Below are positions 1-10,828 of a DNA stretch of 64,000 nt, one piece after another. The number at the start of each line of letters is the position of its first letter. Positions within the stretch are counted from its first letter, which is position 1. The stretch covers positions 170,468,476-170,532,475 of the forward strand of contig OZ038378.1 of assembly GCA_964036045.1 (NCBI GenBank). Direction: 5' to 3'. A program made the translations under genes and the position numbers. Source of the stretch: Eutreptiella sp. 'Long Island Sound 2002'. Taxonomy: Eukaryota > Euglenozoa > Euglenophyceae > Eutreptiales > Eutreptiaceae. The notes under the pieces are model-generated. The model saw nothing but the letters and a program-made list of their open reading frames with translations, did not search any database and had not been told where the DNA came from.

Positions 1-2336
1 GGTTTTTTTCGACAGATTGGGAAGTAATGGGGGCTGACGCCTTGGAGGCGCATGGTTTGGGCAGCGGCTGCGACGTTTTTTCCCCAAACCAACCCAAATC
101 TGCCGGTTGTTGTTCCTGTTGGGCGCGGAAAGGGTACTGTTTTGCACCACCTCTCGCCTGTTGTAACATATCCCTTGAACGGTGTATGCAATGATTTGCA
201 TGATCACCCATCCAGATCTAAGGTGCTGTGGCGCACGGTTGGCCACGGTGGAGAAACCGCTTGAGTAGGAAGAGCAAGCGGTTGCACAACCGTTGGGGCC
301 GCAGTTGGAGTTGAAAAGACGCGGTTGGCGTGGAACCGACAGAAGGGAGGGCGGCGTTCTATACCTGTTGTAGAGGGTAGGATGGGAATTTCCCTCCCAG
401 CGTAGGCCCGGATGGGCAGTATTGCGAACGATCCTGCACGCAAACACACTTTTTTTCAGCCACAAAAATGGTGACCCGGGACTAAGATGTCGGAGGAGCG
501 TTGCTCGGAACATTGAATCTTTGCCAGGCTGCCAGTGCTGGGGACTCATTTAAAGAGTTTTTTTGCCCGGAAACTGAACGATCAGATGAGGTCTCAACTG
601 AGAGAATTGGGTTTCACCATTGTATGGGACGTGGCTCTGGCACTCATCGCATGAGTGCTGTGCTCAAGCATGTTCCCACATTGCAGTGCCGGTTGCCAAC
701 CTTCCAACTGGGTACTGCCCATTACATGCTGCTGCTGTGTTCTGGAATGGAATTCTAAGGCCAACACATTGTCTGAAAATACAGGCCGTTTTGCCCATTG
801 TCGAGTCCTGAGCCTGCCAGGGGTCTGTGTGCCAGGGGCACCAGCAAAAGGCCCCCGTGTGACGTTTTGAATGACATATGCTGCTTCACTCACATTGACT
901 CCTCTCTTGTTTCTTAGCACAAACGTGTGGCAGATTTTGAACAGAGAAGATCCACATCAAATGCTCATTGCAACATTCACCTAAGCTAAAAGCTGCTGAT
1001 AAACTTCACGAAACTGCACACTGCTCTTGGTCGGTGAACTTAGCCCTTGGAAACATGGGTCCAACGTCGCAGTCTCAGATTCAATGGTGTCACGTTTGGG
1101 TGCAGCTGAGAGAGAAGGGGGCTGAGAACAGCTCATGACAAAATGACGATTAAACAGGACTGGCAAACACGATTTGTTGGTGGCGGACCAACTTTCAGTA
1201 TCAACGCGCTTACGTGTTTCTGTTCATGTGGGGAGAAGCCCACGCCTCTGCAGGTTCTGTACACCAGGTTGAAAGGCGTCCCCTGCATCATTTTCTACCT
1301 GTGGCCCCCAAGAGGTTGGCCTGGCATTGGTCAGTCCCAGGGTTTGTTTTGCCGATCCTGGTCTGGCACGCAGCCGTTCCTGCCGCTGATGCCTGTCTTC
1401 CTACGCTTCCAATTCCCAATCCCCGCCTTCACTTAACCTTGACGTTGCGTCATGAGGTCTTGGCCCCGCGGGTAATGTACATACACCAGATCATTTGTGG
1501 CAGAAGTAGACAGGCCCCGAGTCTGTCCAGGCTGGGGCCCGTGGCCCCGTGCACCGGTTATGTTATCTCCCTCATTGGGACTGTGACAGATGGTGGCCAA
1601 TTTACGTGCCGCTGGTGCTGCTTGCATGAGGCAGGTGTATGTGCGAGGTGTGTCTGTTAGTGTTGGGCTGCACTGCACTGCGTGTGCACAAACCGCGCCT
1701 CTAATACCACAGGTCATGCCGACCAGCTGGCGCGACGTATGGCCTCCTATTTTTTTGGAGTGGCAGCAGTTTGTTGATGGTAGTGGTGGACTTTTGATGC
1801 AGGACTTGTTGTTGATCTGCCGAGGTCCCCTGCCCTCCCCTTGAACGCAATCCACCGTTACAAGGCAACCTCAACATTGCAAACCAGCTATGCCTGGATT
1901 TGCAACACCAATGCTGCAGATGGAATGGCCATGCAACCTCCTTTGAATTTAATGGAGCCGCATGGGGTTGGGTGTGTTGTCCGTGCAGGCTGTTTCTTTC
2001 AGCTAGCACGGTTTTTACCGCAAAATGTGCGTGTAGATTAGTAGACCCCTCCCTTCCTCCCCCCACCAACCCCTCATCGCCCCTATATGCCCCTCGGCAC
2101 CCACGGGGCTGGGTGATTCGAATGCCCTGACGTTCTACGGCGGTCTAGGGGGTTGGGCTGCCCAAAGTTGCCCACCATAAGCTGACGGGTCATTAGCTCT
2201 ATCATACAACAGCCTAAATTCCGTGGGTCAACTAAGCCTGAATTGAAGAAGCGCTACTGGCAGGGACTGCGATAGATGGGAGCTTTTGGCCCATGTCCCA
2301 GGGATCCCAAGGAGTTGCCCCCCGAATTCTTGCACC

Positions 2337-2475
2337 ATCCATCCATCCATCCACCCCCCCCCCCCCTGTTGGGGGGCTCTATTGACCCCCCCCCCCCCCC
2401 AATGAAAGCCCACCGCCCCCTGGACAATAACCGCAGTGTGCATATGCACTGCGCAAGTGCAACCCCCCCCCCCCC
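2337..2475. repeat. CATC microsatellite and poly-C tracts
   Basis: About four CATC units run directly into a C tract. Two further C tracts of 12-14 bases follow near 2387 and 2463. Such tracts recur throughout the non-coding DNA of this window and are nearly absent from coding exons. Confidence 0.8.
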
Positions 2476-5295
2476 GGCAGCTTTGTGTGACGTTTGGTTT
2501 GATGTTTTCGCACCCTTGTTGGTAGCCAACCCCCCTGGCAGCTGTTTGTGGGGGCTGTCCTCACTGACCCAGGTCACAGCACATCCATCTACCAAGGGCA
2601 AGGGCCCACTCAGCCCAATTTTGGGACGCTTGCCCCCATGGTCAGGTGCAGCGCTGTGCTGAGTGTCCTGTCCAAGAAACACCGCTTTAGTGAGCGTTAG
2701 TGGATTTGCTCTTGATGTATTAAGATGGCAAGGCCACGGATGCATGGAAATAGTGAGTAAGATGGCACACTGTGGATATTTGGAAAATGCTGGTGTGGCT
2801 GAATCATTCCCTTACAATATGGGCAAAATGACTTGCTCTTGGGTGGTACCCCAGTGTCTCCTCATCTACCTGAGTATTCAGCTGGAGGGATCGGAAGTGG
2901 CCAAAATCTGTGTGTGGGTGCCTCCCTTGCTCTGCAGCACCCCAGGCTATTCCCCCACGCTACTCCCCGAGGGGCAACTCAACTAGGGGTAACGCACCAT
3001 CGGTGCCGCAGGGCAACAGGGCAACCAGGTGCAGAGAAAAGGGGAGGGGGTGGTGGAGGAGAGGAGGAGGCACGTACAGCAAACCCCCTGCACTCGGAAT
3101 CCCGGATAGGCAGTGTCACAAGTCTCAGTGGTCCACAGGTAGTCGGGCCAGCATCGTCGGGCAGCTCAAGGCGATCCCAGCGCTGTCTACTGGGCAACTT
3201 CAAGCAACCAGAGCCCCCCGTGGCCGCCGGAACCCTCGTTCCCAGTCTGTTGGGGATGGCTAGAGCCATTTGGGCGCCCACACCATGAGAAGGTCACCGG
3301 CGCCGGGTTTCCCTGGGCACGGGAGTAAGGGGGGGGGTCTGGGAAAAGGGCTCAATTGACAAGGACCATTATTTCCATTTGTGCCAAGAATGATAGAAGG
3401 AGGACTTTGTCATTGGTGGCCTACCACAAAAAAGTCCATGATGCACGCATGTCCACCACATGTTGCTGGCATTCGTCCTAGGGTATGTACATTGAGCAGC
3501 AAGTATGCAACTGCCCTTGTGACCTAGTTAGCATCAGGGTTAGGGTCACCGAGATGGTGTTAACCATCTGCGTTTTTTTACCCTCTTGTGTCCACGATGG
3601 AGGTACCAGGTTTGGCAGCAAGCAAGCGGCTAGCAAGCAGCACCAAGCACGCGTGAAATGGGCAAAAATTAGAGTTCTGTGGTGGTACTTCAGATGCGGC
3701 CAAAATTTTGGTGGATGAGACCTTTTGGTGTGAAGTACAATCACAAAAAAATTTGAGAGAGAAACTCAACGGTGGCGGTCGCTATGGAGTGTCACAAGCG
3801 GCGGACCAAGGTTTCAAAACCTGTCCACAATAGCAAAAAAAAAAGCCTTTTTGGGGGCAATTTGGGTGCCTAGCATGTCCTCGGAGGGGCCCATTTGCAA
3901 CGGAACCAACCTAGATGATGAACAAACCCCTTTGATCACTATCTATTGGGGTTTGCACCCAAGTAGTGGACTCAACGTCCTCTTTTTGGGCCCAAAATAC
4001 CGCAAAATCGGCCTTGAAAAGCACCCTTTTCGCAAAGTTTTTTCAGTTCCACCCTCTTGTGCTGTGTTTGACTGCCATGGATTCCGTTGGGCACCCTTGT
4101 GTTAATAAATAATGATGAAGGGGATCACTTACAAGCTATTTGTCGCTGTCAACACCCTTCTACGCCCCATTGGCACCACGGAGTGTTGCGCACGGCACAC
4201 GTGCTAGGACAGGGTTATGGGGGTCACCTGTGGGTCCAAAAGTGGTCAAAAAAGTTTTTTTCTACTCAAACAAGTTGTTTAAGGCTATTTTGAGCCATTT
4301 CCGACCCATAGTAGCCCATGCAAGTTCTCAAAAAGCCTTGATATGGGCAATTTAGGGATTGGCAGTGCAGTACAAGGGGGTGCGGGGGGAATGCACAGGG
4401 GGGAGGGGGGGGGATGGTCTCTTGAGCATGCGAAGGGAGTGAGGACGGGTTTTTTGGGGGTTATATGGGAGGGGTGCAGGGGGAGTGCTTGGGGGGCATG
4501 TCTCTCGAGCGAGGGTATAGGGAGGGGGGGGGGGTAGTGGCCTGAATTGTTCATGGTGTCCCTCAACATGTGTCCTTATTTGGCCCCTTTTTTGAGTGTA
4601 CCTGATGTTTCCCCAACCATCTCGGTTCCAACGTTCGGTCTTGATTGGGGTGAAAGTCCATCCACCCCAAGAGGCGTAAAAAGACCCACAGTGCTCCTCA
4701 AGGGACAGCTTCACTTTCTTTTTTGGTAATGGAGGGTGTGGGACCGCCGCGTGCCATTCCTCAGGGCACTGCTATTGCCTCTTTGGGAGATGGCAGGAAT
4801 AGATTGCCAATGAACACGGCGGATGATGTAGTCTCCCAAATTTGCTTTCTTTCACGTATTCACTTCCAAACTTGGGTTCTTACCCATGAGGGCATGAATA
4901 GTGTAGGGACCATTTGGATGGGAAGTTTTTGCAAATGAGTTGTGTCCAATGCGACGCATGAATCAATTAAGTCGGTCATGTGTTAGTGGCCATTCTCTAC
5001 TTTATGGCTCATCACCAATTTACTCGCCTATGAAATGCCCATTTGGGGGCGCACTGTGTGGCAAGCTTTTTTGGTCAAAAGTGGGTCCACTGAAACTGGG
5101 ATACAGAAAATGTCTAATTGCCAAGTTTAATTGATTATGCACCCCAAACAGCAACAAAACCGGGCACAAAAATAAAAAAAACTTACCAAAATAATTGATT
5201 TTTGGTGTTCCACCCTCCGGCCAGAAAAATAAATCAAAAGTTTCAAATTTGCGTGGTACGTTGGTTATGCTTTCACCGGGCACAGCATGACAGGG

Positions 5296-5323
5296 GCGCA
5301 TATGCGCATATGCGCATATGCGC
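5296..5323. repeat. Self-complementary GCGCATAT repeat
   Basis: Three and a half units of an alternating purine-pyrimidine octamer form a 28-bp stretch that is identical on both strands. It could form a cruciform or Z-DNA. It lies about 390 bp upstream of the first ATG of the folate-reductase-like gene; no function can be assigned. Confidence 0.8.
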
Positions 5324-5713
5324 AAAGCACCGCTAAAGGAGCTCAGCTATCATTTGTGCGAGGAAGAGACCAGTCTCGAGGCCAAGGGCACCTTGGTCCT
5401 GGGGCGGTGGTTACAGTTGTAGCATCAAACCCGAAGCAGAAGCCTCAGCGTGGGCATCCATCCAGCTGAAGACAGACGGGCGGTGGCGGGCATACAGCAC
5501 ACTGGGCACAACACAACAAGGTGGCCAGAAACTTGGGTGGCAAAGAGGCCATGACCGATCTGCAGAATCGCTCAACTTGAACCAAATTGTTCTCGGATCG
5601 CTCCTTCAGGCAGCTCCGGTTGCAATACAGCCACGCGCTCAGGTACCCTGCGCATCCTCAAGAGCATGCCCACCAATTTACAGGTGAGAGCCATGTTCCT
5701 GTGATCCATCGCA

Positions 5714-8700
5714 ATGGTGCGGTTTGAGTTGTTCCACAAGTCGCTTGAGCAGCTCCAGGCGCTTATCCCCATCTTAAAGGCGAATGGAGTCACGGCTGTG
5801 AACCTCACCAACAAGGGGCGGAATGAGCCCCTCTTGGAGAGCATCCGGCTGCTGCAGAAAGAGATGCCCGGCGTGGATGTTTGCCAACACTTCAGCGTCA
5901 AATACCAATACCAGGTCCTTGGGCGTCCTGGTCCGAACACCTCTTTTAGGAGTGGGACCGTGGGAGAGGTACACAAGATTTGGTATATTTTCTCCCTAAA
6001 CATTGAGGCCTGTGGTTTGGGGCACAAAAGGGCTCCAAACCACAATTATGAGGACGACTGAAGGTGCATGCGGTGCAAGTCCCCCCCCCCCCCCCATGTG
6101 CCCTGCTGCAGTTCCCTTGTGCATTTGTGTTTGGTGTGCCTCACTGCGGCTGCCTCGCTCCATGTGCCCTGCGGCGGTCCTGTTCTTTGCCATCGCTGCA
6201 CTGTGCGCCCCACTCCCATTTATCGTCATTCAACAGAGGAGCGTCGAGCAGACCTTCTCCCACTTCCTGAGCTTTTGTCGCACTGCCGGCGCCGCCAAGA
6301 TCCTCGTAGTCAGTGGCAGTGGGCCCCGGAAAGGGCTGGACGCTGTGCAGTGCGTGGAGAGGCTGGCCAAATTAGGACCTGCACCCTTGGGTCGAGTGGA
6401 GGTGGGGGTCGCGTTCAACCCGTATTTCCCTGACGCCGAGGCGATGGCTGAGGAGCGTCGGCGGCTGGAGGCGAAGCTGAGGACTGGGACCGTGGCGCAT
6501 TTGTGGCTGCAGTTCGGGAGCGACGTGGCTTCTCTGGAGAAGGGGCTGGACTTCATTGCAGGTGTTGTGGGAAGGTCCCGATACATTTGTACACATTTGC
6601 CCTATCCTAACGAATTTGAAGCTAATTGTCCTTAGGCAGGCTTATCTTGTGACACCTGTGGTACATGCGGCATGCCCTGTGGTGCACGATTTGGGTACCC
6701 CCCCCCACCCGCCTGCGAGAACAACCCCTTGTCAGAACAACAGTAGGTGTTGTTTCCGCAACTTCTTTGCCCTTTATACCCCCCCCCCCCCCCGCCGCTG
6801 TCAAAGCAACAGTTGTTTTTTTTTTTTTTAACTGTTGCTTTGTCGCAAGGGGACGAGGGGGGGTAGTTATCCGGAAACAAGGAAAATGTAGTTGAATGTG
6901 CAATTATCCCGCTATGAATTGTTCATTTCATATTTATTCAGTGTATTGTGCCGAATTGTTGTGTATTATTATGTATTGGGCCTCTTCTCTTGACTAATGG
7001 TGCACATTGTGCCTGGAGATTGTGCCATGTCCAACGCCGAAGAACAAGGATCACCCAAGGTGGCAAGGTAAGCACAATCATGGGTGCACTGCAACGGAAG
7101 CACTCCTGAATCCTAACCCCTTTAGCCCCTCTGGCCATGACAGTCCCCGAGAGAAGGCACACCATCACCAGTAAGAAGGGAAACTCCATTGAATCCCTCT
7201 CAATGGCCTCTACTTAACTGATCCAGCACTCGAAACTAGACGAACAAGGGGGCAAATAGCCATTGAAAGTTAGAAAATCACTCAAGGGTGCCTTTATCAG
7301 GGGACCCGAGTTGAGGTGCATTCCGGCTTTAGCAAGTCTGGGGGGGAACGTTAGCGCGCCGGGCGCGTGCCGGGCATCTTTTTGGACCCGTGCCCGTCTA
7401 GTGGCCTTTTAGGGGGTGCACTAAGGGGGCGCACTTAGCGCAGTGCAGCTATTTGGGTGCCTGGCTGTACTAGAGACCCACACTTTGAGATACTAGGAGC
7501 ATCATGGTGACCCCCTAGCGTAGATTTTGACTTCTGATTTTGTCCCCTTTGTTGGGGACCCCCGAGAATGCAGGGGTGACGTAGCATTTCCGCCCTCTTT
7601 TGGGCCCCAACCTTCCGGTGCTATTGAGGAAACCGGGACAATCTTTGAATCCACGCTTTGTTGCGTGGAGCATCATGGTGACCCCTGGCGTAGGTTTTGA
7701 CTTCTGATTTTGTCCCCTTTGTTGGGGACCCCCGAGAATGCAGGGGTGACGTAGCATTTCCGCCCTCTTTTGGGCCCCAACCTTCCGGTGCTATTGAGGA
7801 GAACGGGACAATCTTTGAATCCATGCTTTGTTGCGGACCATGGGAGCATGTCCCGCCTCAGATTTGGACTGACCAAAGCAACTCGGCCGCCACGCAAGAT
7901 GAGGCAGAGGATGAGGCGGAAGTGTGTGTGTTGTGTTGCCAACGGCGCTCCACCGTCGCAGTTTGTGATGAGTGTAAGGGGCACTATTGTAATGAATGTA
8001 TTGACACCCACACTTGTGGGACCAATGTTGTTTGTTAAGTACACTACAAATGACAGTTGGAGTGGTTGAATTCACAGATATTGCTTTATTTTGCAACGTG
8101 CTTTGTAGGGAAGGTGTGCAGTGCAATGTGGTCTACTTGGGGGGCTTCTCCATGAGAGGGTAAATCTGGGGCTGAAGTCGGGATAGTTAATAGAAAAGTA
8201 GCGCGCCGGGCGCGCGCCGGGCAAACATTCCCCCTGGGGATGGTTTTAGAGGGTTTGCTATTTCGTGGGTTTCACCAAATATCCACTTACTGCAAAGACA
8301 TTTCCACTCATCCACTCACTCATGTGTCCAGTCTGTTTAAGGCTCTGTTGAATTGGGTGTGGGACGTGAACTGGAGAAGACCATTCCACCAATTCCAAAC
8401 TAGGCATTGCACATGCACATGCTAGCGCAGCCGACCTCGATCCCCATTAATGTCCCCTCGTCTTAACCACTGTTCGCTCGCTCACTCACTGCCTTACTCC
8501 CTCAGTCACTCGCTTGCTCATTCGCTTGTTCATCTCCCCCACCCCCGCCTGCATTGAGCATTGCTGAGAATTGTGTGAGATTGGAGAGGGTTGCACAAGT
8601 TCAGACCACGACCCACGGGAGAGAATGGCTGGGCTTGGAGGAACTGCTGGGCTCCACCAACAAAAACTAAGCCCGCAATGTCAGACAAATCTGGACGACT

Positions 8701-9933
8701 GTTCTGCTCCACTGACCAAAGTGTGACGACAGTAGCAAACAACATGAACAAGATCACAGGCTTTGGCGATCCAGGCGTGAACTGTGCCTGAAGTACATAT
8801 AAGCGGAACGTCCAAGACACACAGAAGCCTCCCTGTCATTGCTTAGCACAACACCAAACTGTGTGTATAATTTGCGGGAGTGTACAGCAAATTCACGGGC
8901 TTCTTGTCTGCTGCCAAAGAGAAAGTATCAAGGGACGCCACAAAACACCTAAACCCATTTCAGGCAAAACAACCCCAACCCATGGCAAGGTACTGAATAG
9001 ACTGGACATGGTGTTGTATAGAATGGGGTGTCCAATGTCTTTTGTGTGACGTGCTTTTGTTGTGAAATGGGATTGTTCGGGGGCATTGTGGGGGAAACGG
9101 GTGCCGGGAGTGCAGTTGTGCCGGTGTGAGTGGGAGACCTCAAATTTTGAGTTAGAAAGAACGTTCCGGGTGATATTTAGTGCACAAACCGATGGATCTC
9201 AGATCCCCCTTCCGCCCGCCTCCGGCGGCTTCAAAGCGTGTTTGCCCAGGGGGTTTTGGATCGCCTGGTGGCGCACTGCATTTCCAGGCCATTGGACTGT
9301 GGTGTACTGAGGGGGGGGGGGGGGCGGAGGCGCCAGCGACCAGCCTTCAGTGAGACGCAGGATTGTCCTGTGCATGTCCATTCGGGGGGAGGAGGCGCAC
9401 CATCGCAAATTCGCCAACGGCCGGGGGGAGGGGGTTGTATTTGTGATTTGTACCGTTGCTTTGTCTCAGGCCTTGACCCGGCGCTGACCCACAACGTCCG
9501 CATCATCGGGTCCCTGTTCATCCCCTCGCCCTCCCTCTTGGCCCGCATGCGATTCCGGCCATGGAACGGGGTGTTTCTCAGCGACCGCTACCTCAGCGCG
9601 GTCCCCGAGGCCGACGCCATCACCGCGCAAATCCTCGCGCTGTACGCGCGCCACGACGTAGAGCCGCTGGTGGAGACGGCGGTGACCAACAGTAAAGAGT
9701 TTGACCGCGTGTGGCGGCTGCTGAAGGGCGTCCCGGTGGACCCCAGTCCGGCGTCTCTTGTCCGTGAAGGTGTGCGGGTCGCTGGCCCGGACCGACCTCC
9801 TCGTCCTCGTCTCTCCGTGTCCCTTACGACCCTCTGCGGCGCCGATGAGGAAGCACTTGACGCCCGGCACGCGCATCACAATCATGAGGGCCATGGGAGG
9901 GGCAGTCCCGCGGGGGTGGCAAGAGCGTCGTAG
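5714..9933 (+). CDS. Methylenetetrahydrofolate-reductase-like TIM-barrel protein, 3 exons
   Basis: Exons 5714-5914, 6237-6561 and 9470-9933 join in frame through GT-AG introns of 322 and 2908 bp to give about 329 residues. The ATG has a favourable context (G at -3 and +4). The opening VRFELF, a beta strand ending VNLT, a histidine-containing strand (VDVCQHFSVKY), the strand KILVVSGSGPRKG and the later VGVAFNPYFPD and VRIIGSLFIPSP follow the order of the MTHFR/FAD-linked barrel. MTHFR reduces 5,10-methylene- to 5-methyl-tetrahydrofolate with FAD. Whether this shorter homologue does the same is inference: there is no eukaryotic C-terminal regulatory domain. The end is uncertain. After SPASLVRE the sequence becomes low-complexity, and a donor-like GAAG|GTGTGC near 9767 may start another intron. 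The gene lies 0.9 kb upstream of the photolyase gene in the same orientation. Confidence 0.72.
6802..6842. repeat. Perfect 13-bp inverted repeat with T-rich loop
   Basis: CAAAGCAACAGTT at 6802-6814 is the exact reverse complement of 6830-6842, separated by a G and a run of T. Outside the arms, a C tract on the left and a G tract on the right extend the symmetry imperfectly. It sits in intron 2 of the folate-reductase-like gene and looks like the core of a small foldback element. Confidence 0.8.
7351..7376. repeat. GC-rich direct repeat, left copy
   Basis: This 25-bp sequence rich in GCGC/GCCGGG is repeated at 8199-8223 with a single difference (GTG against GCG in the middle). The pair brackets the 171-bp tandem duplication and the zinc-finger ORF, so it may mark the ends of an inserted cassette. 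Confidence 0.7.
7496..7836. repeat. Tandem duplication, period 171 bp
   Basis: Copy 1 is 7496-7666 and copy 2 is 7667-7836; they differ at only a few positions. The period is a multiple of three (57 codons) and both copies are open in the frame that continues into the zinc-finger ORF. The right end of copy 2 contains the first ATG of that ORF. Confidence 0.9.
7823..8038 (+). CDS. Small B-box-like zinc-finger ORF nested in an intron
   Basis: The 71-codon frame starts at an ATG within the second 171-bp copy; the frame is open further upstream through both copies. After an acidic stretch (EDEAEDEAE-like) comes a Cys/His cluster: CVLC, then VAVCDEC, then HYCNEC, then DTHTC. This spacing resembles a B-box or a related treble-clef zinc finger, which usually binds proteins. 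It ends at TAA immediately after the cluster, so it may be a fragment of a longer protein. It lies on the coding strand inside intron 2 (6562-9469) of the folate-reductase-like gene, between two GC-rich direct repeats. It could be an independent micro-gene, a cassette exon or transposon cargo; I cannot choose between these. Confidence 0.4.
   Translation: MLCCGPWEHVPPQIWTDQSNSAATQDEAEDEAEVCVLCCQRRSTVAVCDECKGHYCNECIDTHTCGTNVVC
8199..8223. repeat. GC-rich direct repeat, right copy
   Basis: Direct counterpart of the motif at 7351-7376. Both copies read TAGCGCGCCGGGCGCG and then GCCGGGCA after one variable triplet. Confidence 0.7.
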
Positions 9934-10059
9934 AGCGTTGGGGATGGTGCCGTGAGACCCAATCCGACGAGGCGTGGAATGGCCCTCTGAACAGTAGCGC
10001 GCGTTGTGGACGCGGTGCACATTCTCTCCCGACCGCCCTCCGCAGCGCTCTTCGTCCCT

Positions 10060-10680
10060 CCACCAACCTCGACAACCCCCCACAACCCTCCACAACCCTC
10101 TCCCAACGCTGTACAACCCTCCAGAACCCTCTCACAGCCCTGTACGATAACCTGTTTGCAGGGCTTGCTACCAACGCGGCGTGTGGGCGGGCGTAGTATG
10201 AGTAGGTGTAGGAAGGGTAAGGGCATCGGAGACGTCCACAAAACCTCTAAAACCCTCTCCAACACTCGTCAGCCCTTTTCCAGCCCCCACGACCCTTCAC
10301 AGACCGAGTTATGGCCATTTTAGACGCCCGGCCGGCCACGGCCGGGCAAAATGTTGTAGGCCGAAAACGGCCCGAAACGGCAAAATTCGCGATTTCCCGG
10401 GGCTACGTGCATTTTCAGCAAATTTTGCCCGTGGAGAAAAAAAATTTGAAGAACGCGAAATTCCGGATTTGATGGTCCGGGTTACTGTGCTTTTCCACCC
10501 TCTACAACCCTCTACAACCGTCTCAAACGCTTCACAACCCTCGAAACCCCTCATCACCCCTTTAAACCACTCTGCAACTCTCTAAACCACTCTACAAACC
10601 TCCACAAAACCTCCACAACCCTCTACAACACCCTACAACCCTCTACCACCCCGCACACCCCTCTGCAGCCCTGCAGACTC
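10060..10680. repeat. Degenerate ACCCTCTACA minisatellite in two blocks
   Basis: Blocks at about 10066-10150 and 10495-10680 are built from imperfect 10-12-bp units related to ACCCTCTACA, with scattered units between. They flank a GC-rich palindromic patch near 10325-10350 (CCCGGCCGGCC/GGCCGGG). The array lies between the folate-reductase-like gene and the photolyase gene, or in the photolyase 5' leader. Confidence 0.6.
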
Positions 10681-10828
10681 CACCACAAGACTGTTCGGCT
10701 CAACGTCTTGCAACGCCACCAGGACAGTCTTCGGTTCTTCACCCTCATACTACCGGTCCAGAAACCCCTACAATATCCCCCGATGCCCTGCAGCCCTCTA
10801 CAACCCAAAGCCTCGTGCCCTGCCAGTC

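Larger units (their letters stand above)
1..5713. other. Intergenic or intronic DNA, no supported gene
   Basis: I read both strands and found only short open frames without recognisable domains, signal peptides or plausible splice chains. The stretch contains C-rich homopolymers near 2354-2475 behind a short CATC run, G-rich runs near 4370-4540, and a palindromic GCGCATAT run near 5296. An unseen upstream exon of the folate-reductase-like gene could lie near 5600-5690, where an open stretch ends in CAG|GTGAGA, but nothing in it is recognisable. Confidence 0.6.

Noticed and set aside
9466-10116. 216-codon minus-strand frame
   Set aside because: Shadow of exon 3 of the folate-reductase-like gene; no recognisable protein.
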